This document shows, in pieces, positions 8,016 through 16,773 of a DNA stretch of 17,874 nt (position 1 is the first letter of the stretch; every line of letters starts with the position of its first letter). A program made the position numbers and the translations under genes. The DNA is from CAZKDV01 sp964551645 (GTDB lineage: Bacteria > Bacteroidota > Bacteroidia > Bacteroidales > DTU049). The stretch lies in NCBI GenBank assembly GCA_964551645.1, contig CAZKDV010000049.1:1-17874 (forward strand), read 5' to 3'. The notes under the pieces are model-generated. The model was not told the origin of the DNA. It made no database searches and worked only from the letters and a program-made list of their open reading frames with translations.

Positions 8016-9485
8016 ATGAAAAATTTAAGTATGAAATTTCTTAAAACATCAGCAACTACACTTGTTATTATTGCATTTTTGTTTATTTCTCTGTCTTCAT
8101 GCAACAAAGATTCGATTTTTAATAAAGATGAAACTTTCAAACTAAAATTTTCAACAGACACAATTTTGTTTGACACAGTGTTTACGACAGTTGGTTCAAT
8201 AACAAAGAATTTTAAGATTTTTAACAATTCAAATAAAAAAGTACTGATAGAATCTATTGATTTAGGTGGTGGCAAAGCATCTAATTATAGAATAAATATT
8301 GACGGACATTCGGGTGTGAGCTTCAAAAACATTGAAATGCGTGCAGGAGACAGTTTGTGGGTATTTGTGGAAGTTACAGTTGACCCGAACAATCAAACTA
8401 CACCAATTGTAGTGCAAGATTCGATAATGTTTTATGTTAATAATTTTAGACAAAGTGTTCAGTTGGTGGCTTTTGGACAAGATGCATATTTTCATTATCC
8501 CAATGTTCCTGCAAGTAATACTTTATCTGCTCATAGCTTGATATACGGCACCTTACCAAACGATAAACCTCATGTAATTTATGGATTGGCTTTAGTTCCA
8601 AACAATATGACACTGACTTTGCAGGCAGGAACAAAACTATATATGCACCATAATGCTAATTTAGTTGTTTTGTCCGATGCAAGTTTGCAAATTCAAGGAA
8701 GTTTAGGCAGTGAAGTTTTAATTCAAGGAGATAGATTAGACCCTTATTATTGTGAACAGGCAGGAGCTTGGGGCAGAATTTGGCTATCGGCAAACAGTAT
8801 TGATAATGAAATTGATTATGCCATAATCAAAAACGGAATAATTGGTTTGCATGTTGATACCGTTGGAAGCTCATCTAATCCTACTTTGCGACTGTCAAAT
8901 ACAATTATCGAAAATATGAGTACAGCTGGTTTGCTTGCTCAAGGATCATGGGTTGAAGCAAATAACTGTGTTATTGCCAATTGTGGCGAAATAGCGATTT
9001 TATTGCGTTATGGAGGGAAATATAAATTTAAGCACTGCACAATCGGAAATTACTGGAAAACAACTAATAGGCAAGCCCCTTCTTTGTTGATAAATAATTA
9101 TTATGAAGATGCTTTTGGAAATTTTCAAGTTAGGGATTTATCTGAAGCATATTTTGGAAACTGCATTATATACGGAAACAAAGAAGATGAACTTATATTA
9201 GACAAATTTCCCTTCGGGAGTAGCACTTACAATGTTAGTTTTGATAATTGTATAATTCGCACTAAAGAATCGTTTAGCAATTTTCCGGCAACTTTTTCTG
9301 ATTGTTTACGCAATGCTGACCCCGATTTTGTTGGGCTTGATTCTTTATACTTTCAGTTGTCCGAAACTTCGCCAGCAATTGATAAAGGCAAGCACTCAGT
9401 TGCATCGGATATATTGTTTGATATTGAAGGAAACTCCAGAGTTCAAGGCACAGCCCCTGATATAGGTGCTTATGAAAAGCAGTAA
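8016..9485 (+). CDS. Surface or periplasmic lipoprotein with beta-helix-like region
   Basis: The N-terminus is a lipoprotein signal ending in the lipobox LSSC with C29 as the acylated residue. After it, residues about 40-165 (FKLKFSTDTILFDTVFTTVGSITKNF, then IESIDLGGG and DSLWVFVEVTVDP) form an Ig-like, choice-of-anchor-type segment common in Bacteroidota lipoproteins. The remainder contains turns of short beta strands (LQAGTKLYMHHNANLVVLSD, IIENMSTAGLLAQGSWVEANNCVI) as in right-handed parallel beta-helices, and ends with SPAIDKG and DIGAYEKQ, a typical closing motif of such proteins. It is probably anchored in the outer membrane. A role in binding or cutting polysaccharide is possible, but no catalytic residues are identifiable. 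If transcription starts at the -7 element at 8004-8011, Met6 (8031) may be the real start; it also gives a good signal peptide. Confidence 0.82.
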   Translation: MKNLSMKFLKTSATTLVIIAFLFISLSSCNKDSIFNKDETFKLKFSTDTILFDTVFTTVGSITKNFKIFNNSNKKVLIESIDLGGGKASNYRINIDGHSGVSFKNIEMRAGDSLWVFVEVTVDPNNQTTPIVVQDSIMFYVNNFRQSVQLVAFGQDAYFHYPNVPASNTLSAHSLIYGTLPNDKPHVIYGLALVPNNMTLTLQAGTKLYMHHNANLVVLSDASLQIQGSLGSEVLIQGDRLDPYYCEQAGAWGRIWLSANSIDNEIDYAIIKNGIIGLHVDTVGSSSNPTLRLSNTIIENMSTAGLLAQGSWVEANNCVIANCGEIAILLRYGGKYKFKHCTIGNYWKTTNRQAPSLLINNYYEDAFGNFQVRDLSEAYFGNCIIYGNKEDELILDKFPFGSSTYNVSFDNCIIRTKESFSNFPATFSDCLRNADPDFVGLDSLYFQLSETSPAIDKGKHSVASDILFDIEGNSRVQGTAPDIGAYEKQ

Positions 9486-9505
9486 TATTCAAAAATCATT
9501 CAGAA

Positions 9506-10504
9506 CTATTGCAATTCTGTCTTAGGAATAACTGATTGCTCGGTTTTTAAAATACTTTTGTAAGCATTTTGATAATTATCAAGTGAGTATCCTGTTCCCA
9601 TAGCTCTCAAAATACTAATTCTTTTTTCTAATGGAGGGTGTGTACTCGAAAGATTGTTAAACTGAGCTTTTTTACTTTTAAATGGATTTGCAATATACAT
9701 AGGAGCTGTAGTTTTGTCAGCAGTTCTTAATTGTTGTGTCGATTTGCCAATTTTTTCAAGAGCCGAAGCTAAACCTTCGGGATAACGAGTAAGTCTGGCA
9801 CCTGAAGCATCTGCAAGATATTCTCTTTTGCGGGATAAGGCAAAATATAGCAAGCGAATAGCTATTGGAGCAATAATAGCAAATGCAATTGCAATAAGTA
9901 TTAAAATGATTTGAGCAGCTCCACCCTTTTTTCCTGATGAATTTGTTTTCCCTCCTCCTCCGTATAGCACGCTTCTTAAAAACACTTGTGAAATAAGTGC
10001 AACAGAAGCAACCATAATCGTAGCAATGGTTAAATAACGAATATCTCGATTAATTATATGTGAAATTTCATGTGCCACAACACCTTGCAGTTCATCTCTG
10101 TTCATTATGTCAAGAAGTCCTGTCGTAACGGCAACAAGACTTTTTTCGGGTTTCATACCTGCGGCAAAAGCATTAGGAGCCGGATCTTGAATGATATAAA
10201 CTTTAGGCATAACGGGCATTCCGGCAGCAATTCGCATTTCTTCAACTATATTAAATAGTTGAGGGTGATCGTCGTATTTTATTTCTTTAGCATTGCTCAT
10301 TTTTAAAATGATGTTGCTACCTTGCGCAAATGCCACAATTAACAAAATAAAATATAAGGTTAGTGCAAGGAAAATCCCAATAAAACCACCACTTTCGGGG
10401 TCTAATGTCATACCAATAAAAAATCCTAAAAATATTAGGAGAACTCCCATAAAGATAAGTAGTATTGCAGAGCGTTGTTTATTTTTTCTTGCAACTTCCC
10501 ACAT
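9506..10504 (-). CDS. htpX: M48 family (HtpX-like) membrane zinc protease
   Basis: This 332-residue integral membrane metalloprotease has hydrophobic segments near residues 12-34, 41-60, 156-180 and 197-221. The zinc motif is VVAHEISH (H145, E146, H149), and E228 in REYLADASG is the expected third ligand. NAFAAGMKPEKSLVAVTTGLL matches the conserved M48 active-site strand. In characterised relatives the enzyme degrades misfolded or damaged membrane proteins, with its active site facing the cytoplasm. It lies 12 bases downstream of lemA in the same direction, a pairing that recurs widely in bacteria, so the two should be co-transcribed. The 20-base gap to the convergent lipoprotein gene has only a weak 5-bp hairpin. 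The symbol follows family membership; orthology to E. coli HtpX is not proven. Confidence 0.92.
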   Translation of the reverse strand: MWEVARKNKQRSAILLIFMGVLLIFLGFFIGMTLDPESGGFIGIFLALTLYFILLIVAFAQGSNIILKMSNAKEIKYDDHPQLFNIVEEMRIAAGMPVMPKVYIIQDPAPNAFAAGMKPEKSLVAVTTGLLDIMNRDELQGVVAHEISHIINRDIRYLTIATIMVASVALISQVFLRSVLYGGGGKTNSSGKKGGAAQIILILIAIAFAIIAPIAIRLLYFALSRKREYLADASGARLTRYPEGLASALEKIGKSTQQLRTADKTTAPMYIANPFKSKKAQFNNLSSTHPPLEKRISILRAMGTGYSLDNYQNAYKSILKTEQSVIPKTELQ

Positions 10505-10516
10505 AATAAATTTTGC

Positions 10517-11071
10517 TTAGAAACTAACTTTTGGAACTTCTCTTTCTTGAGGATTTGAAACTTCAAAGAAATCACCTTTTTTAAAGTTAAACATTCCTGC
10601 TACAATATTTGACGGAAACATTTCAATTTTGTTGTTGTAAAAAAGAACTTGATCATTATAGTTTTGTCTGGAAAACGAAATTTTATTTTCTGTAGATGTC
10701 AGTTCTTCTTGCAGTGCTAAAAAATTTTGATTTGCTTTAAGGTCGGGATAATTTTCAACTGCTATTTTCAACTGCCCTAATGCTGATGACAGTAAACCTT
10801 CTGCTTCTGCCTTTTTGTCAACTCCATTGCTTTCCATTGCTTGAGAGCGATATTTGGTGATGTTTTCAAGTATCTCTCTCTCATGCTTCATGTATCCTTT
10901 GACAGTTTCTAAAAGATTGGGTATTAAATCATGTCTTCTTTTTAATTGTACATCAATTTGTGCCCAAGCATTTTTGATTTGATTTCTTAATTTGACAAGA
11001 CTATTGTATATTCCGACAAACCAAAATATTACAATTAGTATTATTCCTAAAATTATCAGTAATCCTTTCAT
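10517..11071 (-). CDS. lemA: LemA family protein
   Basis: The product has 184 residues, the usual size for LemA. A single hydrophobic segment at residues about 4-22 (LLIILGIILIVIFWFVGIY) is followed by the diagnostic NSLVKLRNQIKNAW and QLKRRHDLIPNLLETVKGY, then a long alpha-helical bundle. LemA proteins are membrane-anchored with a short outside N-terminus. Their biochemical role is not firmly established, but they are repeatedly encoded beside M48 proteases, as here with htpX 12 bases downstream. Transcription probably starts from a promoter with TATTTTTG at 11096-11089 (minus strand) and TTTG 21 bases upstream, giving a leader of about 13 nt. Confidence 0.95.
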   Translation of the reverse strand: MKGLLIILGIILIVIFWFVGIYNSLVKLRNQIKNAWAQIDVQLKRRHDLIPNLLETVKGYMKHEREILENITKYRSQAMESNGVDKKAEAEGLLSSALGQLKIAVENYPDLKANQNFLALQEELTSTENKISFSRQNYNDQVLFYNNKIEMFPSNIVAGMFNFKKGDFFEVSNPQEREVPKVSF

Positions 11072-11088
11072 GTTTTTTTAATTTTTAA

Positions 11089-11121
11089 CAAAAATACTAA
11101 ACTTTAAACAATTATCACAAA
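11089..11121 (-). promoter_or_regulatory. Promoter of lemA-htpX
   Basis: On the minus strand, TTTG at 11121-11118 (-33) and TATTTTTG at 11096-11089 (-7, exact TAnnTTTG) are separated by 21 bases, within the range for the Bacteroidota primary sigma factor. The -33 box is formed by the end of the T-tract of the ferritin terminator. Confidence 0.6.
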
Positions 11122-11155
11122 AAAAAGAGACTGCCCGATTGTTTGGACAGTCTCT
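11119..11155 (-). terminator. Rho-independent terminator of the ferritin gene
   Basis: Reading the minus strand, AGAGACTG (11155-11148) pairs perfectly with CAGTCTCT (11133-11126), and two further G-C pairs are possible inside the loop after one mismatch. A run of eight T residues begins with the last base of the stem. The hairpin begins 28 bases after the ferritin stop codon and should insulate lemA from ferritin transcription. Confidence 0.85.
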
Positions 11156-11183
11156 CTTAATTTATTATGAAAAAATGCTATTT

Positions 11184-11687
11184 TTAATCTTCATCTTCAA
11201 TTTTTCTTTCTTTTAATTCTTTGTCTAACATAAATAGACCGGGGTTTTTGCCATCAATCATTTTTACTTGTTCTAAAAGTAAAGATGCACTTGCTTCTTC
11301 TTCAACTTGCTCATCAACAAACCATTGTAAGAAGTTTTGAGTAGCATAATCTTTTTCTTTAATTGACAGTTCAACAAGATCATGGATTAATGAAGTAACA
11401 AGTTGCTCATGTTTGTAAGTTTCTTCTATTACATGAACAACATTTTCCCATTTGTTTTCTGGTTTATCAATTGCTTCAAGAGTAACATTTCCACCGCGTT
11501 CATGTATGAAATCATATATTTTCATTGCATGTGTTAATTCTTCATGTGCTTGTACTTTCATCCAATTAGCAAATCCTTGAAGACTTAAGTCTTCAAAATA
11601 AGCTGACATAGATAAATATAGATAAGAAGAAAATAGTTCGGCATTAACTTGCTCATTTAATTTTTTTTCGATTGATTGTTTTAACAT
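11184..11687 (-). CDS. ftnA: Bacterial non-haem ferritin
   Basis: The product is a 167-residue ferritin subunit that oxidises and stores iron in a 24-mer shell. The ferroxidase residues fall at the same positions as in E. coli FtnA: E17, Y24, E50, H53, E94 and Q127, with site-C residues E126, E129 and E130. The core motifs are NAELFSSYLYLSMSAYF and QAHEELTHAMKIYDF. The start was chosen at the ATG whose product begins MLKQSIEKKLNEQVNAE, because it gives the standard length and numbering; an in-frame ATG 48 bases upstream (11735) would add an unusual lysine- and isoleucine-rich tail. The gene has its own terminator at 11155-11119. No convincing promoter or Fur-box-like operator was recognised upstream. 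The symbol reflects family similarity. Confidence 0.95.
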   Translation of the reverse strand: MLKQSIEKKLNEQVNAELFSSYLYLSMSAYFEDLSLQGFANWMKVQAHEELTHAMKIYDFIHERGGNVTLEAIDKPENKWENVVHVIEETYKHEQLVTSLIHDLVELSIKEKDYATQNFLQWFVDEQVEEEASASLLLEQVKMIDGKNPGLFMLDKELKERKIEDED

Positions 11688-11847
11688 AATAGTATTATTT
11701 TTAATTCTTAATTCTTTTTTTATAGCAAAATACAAACCAATTTATATATATATGACATAATGACAATTTGAGGATTTTATTTTGTCTGTTTTCAATATTT
11801 TATATTTTTTTTGTAGAAAAAGCCGATTTTTAGTTTTAAATCGTGAT

Positions 11848-11877
11848 TTTGAAAAAGATTATATAATTTTACATTAA
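11848..11877 (+). promoter_or_regulatory. Possible promoter of the subtilase-USP-CotH group
   Basis: TTTG at 11848-11851 is followed after 18 bases by TACATTAA (11870-11877), which matches four of six fixed positions of TAnnTTTG. It would place the transcription start about 10 bases before the ATG at 11893. The match is imperfect. Confidence 0.35.
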
Positions 11878-11892
11878 AATTATTGCATAATT

Positions 11893-14661
11893 ATGAGAAA
11901 ACTCTTAGTGATTTGTTTGTTGCTATATACTGCTAATATTTTCGCCCAATTTAATGATGGAAGTATTGGTTACTTTAAAGAAAAAGAGCTTATTATTAAA
12001 CTAAAACCCGAAAATCGAAATTTGTTTTTAAATAAAGAAAAAAATATTGATAAAATCAATGATTTATTTAAAAACATAAGTGCTGTTCAATGTGAAAAAA
12101 TATTTCCATTACATTATAGTCCGAGAAAAACTTATGATTCGGGCAATCGACTTGTAGATTTAAGTTTGATTTACAAAGTTATTTATGAAGAAGAAATTGG
12201 CGAAAATGAAGTGATGCAAATGCTAATAAGGACTGAATTATTTGAATATGTTGAAAGAGTGGTAATTCCCGAATTATTGTATCAACCTAATGATCCGATG
12301 CAAACAAGTCAATATTATCTTAACAAAATACAAGCATACAAAGCATGGGATATTTGTAAAGGAGATTCAAACATTGTTATCGGCATTATTGACACAGGCT
12401 ACGACTTTACGCACCTTGATTTGCAAACTTCGGTTAAGTATAACTATAATGATCCGATTGATGGAGTTGATAATGATAATGACGGCTATATTGACAATTA
12501 TATGGGCTGGAATTTGGGCGAATGGAACAATAATCCACAATGGGCAAATGCAGGACATGGAGTGCATGTGTCGGGAATAGCCGGAGCAACTCCTGATAAT
12601 GCTTATGGAATTGTAGGAGTTGGATATAATTCAAAGCTTTTGCCTATTAAAATTGATGATGAAGATGGCGTTTTAACCAAATCTTGGGAAGGTATGATAT
12701 ATGCTGCTGACCACGGAGCAAAAATAATTAATTGTAGTTGGGGAAGCACTTTTAGCAACGGGCAGTTTGGACAAGACATTGTTAATTACGCAACCTACAA
12801 CAAGGGAGCATTGATTGTTGCAGCTGCTGGCAATTCAAACGATGAGAGAATGTTCTATCCAGCTGCTTTTAAAAATGTTCTATGCGTTGCAGCAACAAAA
12901 AGCAATGATTACAAATGGGAAAACTCAAGTTATTATTGGAGAGTTGATGTTAGCGCACCCGGACACGACATTTACTCAACTTGGCTCAACGGACAATTTA
13001 TTTCTTCGGGAGGAACATCAATGGCTACGCCTATGGTGTCAGGCACTGCCGCTATTATTTGGTCATATTACTCCGATATGCTACCACAACAAATTATTCA
13101 TATTATCAAAAATTCTACTGACAATATTTATAATATTAGCAGCAATGCTAAATATCGTGATAAATTAGGCACAGGAAGAATTAATATGTTCAGAGCTTTG
13201 ACAGATGATTTTAAACCGGGAATATCCAATGAGGAATTATTTATTACAGATAAAGATGATGATGTTTTTATCATAAATGACACTTTGTATATTAGTGGGA
13301 TTTTTAGAAATTATCTTACTCCAACCAATCAACTTTCAATTACTTTACAATGTTCCTCGCCTTATATCGAAATAGTTGATTCTGTTTTTGATGTTGGGGT
13401 TTTGCAGACATTAGAAACAGTTGACAATATGAGTGTACCGTTTAAAGTAAGAATTAAAGAAAATACTCCAACAGGACATCAATTAACTTTCTTTTTAGTT
13501 TACAATGATACACTTTATGAAGCCAAAGATTTCTTTTTTTTAGATGTCAATAGTGATTATTTAGATCTTGATGTAAATCAAATTACTACAACAATTACAA
13601 GTAAAAGCACAATAGGATATAATGATAACATTAATTTTGCTCAAGGAAGCGGATTTAGTTATCAAAATTCCCCCTCATTGTTTTCTTGTGCAGGATTGGT
13701 AGTTGCTCAGTCAACAAACAAAGTGTCAGACAATATATATGGTTTTACTGAATACTACGAATCAGATTTTGTTTCGACTCAAAATGTGGGCTATGTAGTG
13801 CCTCCTCAAAAAGGAGATCAACATATTAAAGGAATATTTGAAGATAAAGGTGTCAATTCGCCACAAATAGGTGTGTCAGTTGTTCATGAAGCCTATGCGT
13901 ACAATAAATCTGAATATGAAAATTTTATTATTTTAGAATTTCATATTATCAATAATAATTTATTTCCACTTGATGATATTTATGTTGGCTATTTTGTTGA
14001 TTGGGATTTACATGTACGAAGTCAAAATAAAGTACTGACAAATCAAACAGAGCGTTTTGGTTATACCTTTGACTTGGATAGTTCTATTTACACATCAATT
14101 CAACTATTATCGGAGGGCGATTTTAGACATTATGCTATTGATAATGATGGAAAAGATGGTAGCGTCAATTTGAATGATGGTTTTTCTACGGTTGAAAAGT
14201 ATCTTGCAATTACCGGAAATAGAACATCAGCCGGAAATTATCCTTTCGGCAATGATGTTTCGCAAATTGTTAGTAGCGGACCATTTTTTATTGCTCCTAA
14301 CGATACAGTTTCTGTTGCATTTGCTCTGCATGCTTCTTTAACATATTCGGACTTATTGTCGAGCATTAAAAATGCAAAAACAGTATATGAGCATGGAGAT
14401 ATAGTAAGTATTTCTAAATTGGATAATGATAATATCAGTATTTTTCCAAATCCGTTCACAAATAAATTTACTGTGTGTTTAGATACTGATGATAATAAAA
14501 CAATAAAAGTATTTGACCTTGCAGGACATTTAGTTAAATATCTTGACTCTAACGCAAAACATACAGATATTGATATGAGCCAGCATAAAGCAGGAATTTA
14601 CTTGATTGAGGTGTCAGGAGAGCAAGTAATGAACAAAATATTGATAAAGACAGATAATTAA
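11893..14661 (+). CDS. Secreted subtilisin-like serine protease (S8) with T9SS sorting domain
   Basis: This 922-residue exported protease has a signal peptide with predicted cleavage after A18 (NIFA-QF). A propeptide-like region runs to about 145. The S8 domain carries the triad D167 (GIIDTGYD), H222 (GHGVHVSG) and S376 (GTSMATP), with oxyanion N314 (AAAGN). An acidic loop, DNDNDGYIDN, near 195-205 resembles calcium-binding loops in related subtilases. After about 430 comes a long beta-rich region without recognised catalytic motifs. Residues 848-922 (ISIFPNPFTNKF, KVFDLAGHLVK, KAGIYLIEVSG) form a type A sorting domain for type IX secretion, so the enzyme should be released or surface-attached. 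The canonical HGTH is HGVH here, a tolerated change. Three bases separate its stop from the next start. Confidence 0.95.
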   Translation: MRKLLVICLLLYTANIFAQFNDGSIGYFKEKELIIKLKPENRNLFLNKEKNIDKINDLFKNISAVQCEKIFPLHYSPRKTYDSGNRLVDLSLIYKVIYEEEIGENEVMQMLIRTELFEYVERVVIPELLYQPNDPMQTSQYYLNKIQAYKAWDICKGDSNIVIGIIDTGYDFTHLDLQTSVKYNYNDPIDGVDNDNDGYIDNYMGWNLGEWNNNPQWANAGHGVHVSGIAGATPDNAYGIVGVGYNSKLLPIKIDDEDGVLTKSWEGMIYAADHGAKIINCSWGSTFSNGQFGQDIVNYATYNKGALIVAAAGNSNDERMFYPAAFKNVLCVAATKSNDYKWENSSYYWRVDVSAPGHDIYSTWLNGQFISSGGTSMATPMVSGTAAIIWSYYSDMLPQQIIHIIKNSTDNIYNISSNAKYRDKLGTGRINMFRALTDDFKPGISNEELFITDKDDDVFIINDTLYISGIFRNYLTPTNQLSITLQCSSPYIEIVDSVFDVGVLQTLETVDNMSVPFKVRIKENTPTGHQLTFFLVYNDTLYEAKDFFFLDVNSDYLDLDVNQITTTITSKSTIGYNDNINFAQGSGFSYQNSPSLFSCAGLVVAQSTNKVSDNIYGFTEYYESDFVSTQNVGYVVPPQKGDQHIKGIFEDKGVNSPQIGVSVVHEAYAYNKSEYENFIILEFHIINNNLFPLDDIYVGYFVDWDLHVRSQNKVLTNQTERFGYTFDLDSSIYTSIQLLSEGDFRHYAIDNDGKDGSVNLNDGFSTVEKYLAITGNRTSAGNYPFGNDVSQIVSSGPFFIAPNDTVSVAFALHASLTYSDLLSSIKNAKTVYEHGDIVSISKLDNDNISIFPNPFTNKFTVCLDTDDNKTIKVFDLAGHLVKYLDSNAKHTDIDMSQHKAGIYLIEVSGEQVMNKILIKTDN

Positions 14662-14664
14662 GCA

Positions 14665-15513
14665 GTGAGTTCGATACCTACAAAGCACAAAGACAGATAT
14701 ATTTTAGTTTTATACGATTTTTCGGCTTCGGCTGAAAATGCACTCAAACATGGAATAAAATTATCCTTTGTTTTGCAAAGTAAATTATGTATTGCAACAT
14801 TTTTGCCGTCAAAAATTGGGGCTGAAGAATTTGAAAACACAAAAAAATCATTAGCATCTGTTGCAGCTATGGCGCAAGCTAATCATAACATTGAAGTTAT
14901 TGCTTATGCAATGAAAGGCAAAATGTCAAAATTATTACATTCATTTTCTGATGTAATTGAAACTGTGCTGGTTGTTGTAGGAATGAATAAGCCATATTTT
15001 GTGTTTCAAAAAAAAATATCACAAATATTAAGAATTATCAGGCGATCTCGTATTCCATATTTTATAGTTCCTGAAAATGCAAAACTTAACGAATATACGC
15101 ATATCGTACTTCCTGTTTCATATACAAGGCAAGACAAAGAAAAAATTGCGTGGGCTTCTTATTTTGGTCGTCTAAATCAATCAACTATTCATGCTTTAAT
15201 TGCTAAGGCAAGAGATGGATTTATCAGAACCGGAATAAGCAATAATGTTCAGTTTTTGAAAAAAATGTATTATAGCCTGAATGTTTATTACAAATTAATC
15301 AATACGGATAAAGATATTTTGAAATTAGATGCTTATGCTATTGAATATGCTGTTGAACACAATGCCGGATTAGTAATGACAATAGTTCCTGAGCGTGCTG
15401 ATTTATTTGATTTGATATTAGGCTCTGCCGAAAAGAAAAACATAATGAATGTTCACGACATGCCGATATTGTGTATAAGTCCACGCGATGATATGTATGT
15501 TTTGTGTTCATAA
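14665..15513 (+). CDS. Tandem-domain universal stress protein
   Basis: This 282-residue cytoplasmic protein has two Usp-like alpha/beta domains, at about residues 11-138 (YILVLYDFSASAENALKHGI opening; RIPYFIVPEN closing) and about 148-275 (HIVLPVSYTRQDKEKIAWA; ILGSAEKKNIMNVHDMPILCI). The complete ATP-binding G-x2-G-x9-G(S/T) motif is not visible; only LILGSAEK near the end of domain 2 recalls it, so this may be a non-nucleotide-binding form. Translation starts at GTG, three bases after the protease stop codon, which implies co-transcription and probably coupling with the upstream gene. USP proteins help survival during growth arrest and stress. Why one is paired with an exported protease is unclear. 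Confidence 0.85.
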   Translation: MSSIPTKHKDRYILVLYDFSASAENALKHGIKLSFVLQSKLCIATFLPSKIGAEEFENTKKSLASVAAMAQANHNIEVIAYAMKGKMSKLLHSFSDVIETVLVVVGMNKPYFVFQKKISQILRIIRRSRIPYFIVPENAKLNEYTHIVLPVSYTRQDKEKIAWASYFGRLNQSTIHALIAKARDGFIRTGISNNVQFLKKMYYSLNVYYKLINTDKDILKLDAYAIEYAVEHNAGLVMTIVPERADLFDLILGSAEKKNIMNVHDMPILCISPRDDMYVLCS

Positions 15514-15537
15514 TATTAAAATAAAACTTTTAGCAAA

Positions 15538-16704
15538 ATGAAATTGAAACCTCTTTTACTGATTCTTCTAATAAGTTTTTCATGTTCGCGTGAAGAAAAT
15601 TTGCCTTCAATAGATATAATAAAAGAAGACGAGATAGGCTGGAATGATAAAGAGTATTGCCTTATAAATTATTCCGATTCTGAAGTTACACTTGAATTAA
15701 GTGCCGGAATAAAATGTCGTGGCGGTATTTCCAGAAAGTATTTTAAACATTCATTTGCTCTTGAACTTGATAAAAAATATCCTTTGGCAAATTTACCAAA
15801 AGATGACGATTGGGTGTTAAACGCAAATTATATTGATAAAACATTTATGAGGCATAAAATAAGTTATGATATTTTTAGAGAAATGAACGCTAGAAACATA
15901 GCTTCTCGTTCTGCTTTTGTCAATGTCAGTATCAATGGAGAATATGAAGGTTTATATGTTTTAATGGAAAAAATTAACGGAAAAATGGTAGGTCTTAACA
16001 AAAAAGATACTCTTGCAATGTTATTTAAAGACCCTCCTGTTTTTTACAAGGATAAACTTGATACTCAATTTATACAAGATAGTTTGAATTATTACCAACA
16101 AAAATTTCCTAAAAAACGCAAATCGGATAAAACATATTATATTGAACAATTTAAGGATTTCATGTTTAATTCAGATGATCAAGAATTTGCAAAAAACATA
16201 TCGAAATGGGTAGATTTGGATAATGTCATTGATTGGCATATAATTTTACTGTTTTCAAATAATGGAGATGGAATAATGAAGAATTTTTACTTATACAAAG
16301 TTAATTCAAGAACACCGTTTAGGTTTGCAATATGGGATTACGACCATTCGTATGGCAGAGACGGAGATAACGAAATGAACATGATGGAAAGAGAACTTGC
16401 CTGCAATAGAGCAATATTATTTGAAAGATTGATGAATATACGGGAAATTGGATATTTGCACAAACTGAAAAATCGTTGGTTTGAACTCAGAGAATTAGGT
16501 ATAATTTCTTATGAAAATTTTGACAAACATATTAAAGATAATGACAAAATAATTCGTAAACATATTGATAAAAATTTTGAAAAATGGTCAATTGATAGTG
16601 AATGGTATTTTGATGATAATAATTACAAACAAGAGCTTGATTTGATGAGGGAGTTTATGAAAATTAGAATCCCTCAACTTGACGAATATTTTGGGAGCAT
16701 ATAG
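15538..16704 (+). CDS. CotH-family lipoprotein (protein-kinase-like fold)
   Basis: This 388-residue lipoprotein has a short signal and lipobox (ISFSC, C16 acylated). CotH hallmarks follow: CRGGISRKYFKHSFALEL, DDDWVLNANYIDKTFMRHKISYDI, SINGEYEGLYVLMEKI, and FAIWDYDHSYG with D267 and D269 as the likely metal-binding acidic pair. Spore-coat CotH is an atypical kinase; bacterial lipoprotein homologues outside spore formers are poorly understood and might phosphorylate envelope or secreted proteins. The gene lies 24 bases after the USP gene, so it is probably the last member of the protease-USP-CotH operon. Whether it modifies the T9SS protease is speculation. The usual tryptophan-aspartate-phenylalanine form (WDFD) is WDYD here, a conservative variant. 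Confidence 0.87.
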   Translation: MKLKPLLLILLISFSCSREENLPSIDIIKEDEIGWNDKEYCLINYSDSEVTLELSAGIKCRGGISRKYFKHSFALELDKKYPLANLPKDDDWVLNANYIDKTFMRHKISYDIFREMNARNIASRSAFVNVSINGEYEGLYVLMEKINGKMVGLNKKDTLAMLFKDPPVFYKDKLDTQFIQDSLNYYQQKFPKKRKSDKTYYIEQFKDFMFNSDDQEFAKNISKWVDLDNVIDWHIILLFSNNGDGIMKNFYLYKVNSRTPFRFAIWDYDHSYGRDGDNEMNMMERELACNRAILFERLMNIREIGYLHKLKNRWFELRELGIISYENFDKHIKDNDKIIRKHIDKNFEKWSIDSEWYFDDNNYKQELDLMREFMKIRIPQLDEYFGSI

Positions 16705-16722
16705 ATAGAATATTGCTTATTA

Positions 16723-16751
16723 TTGTATGTCCTTGATGTTTTTTATCTTTG
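16723..16751 (+). promoter_or_regulatory. Promoter of the ABC-F gene
   Basis: TTG at 16723-16725 and TATCTTTG at 16744-16751 are separated by 18 bases, a near-ideal Bacteroidota promoter with an exact TAnnTTTG -7 box. The predicted start lies roughly 15-20 bases ahead of the ATG at 16774. It separates the ABC-F gene from the CotH operon. Confidence 0.65.
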
Positions 16752-16773
16752 CATGATTTTTTGTGTTTGATAT

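Noticed and set aside
9501..9519. Hairpin CAGAA/TTCTG between the lipoprotein and htpX as a bidirectional terminator
   Set aside because: The stem is only 5 bp, it overlaps the htpX stop region, and the T-run lies too far from the stem on either strand.
12815..13168. Open frame of 117 codons on the plus strand
   Set aside because: It lies wholly inside the subtilase catalytic domain in another frame, while the subtilase frame carries all active-site motifs.
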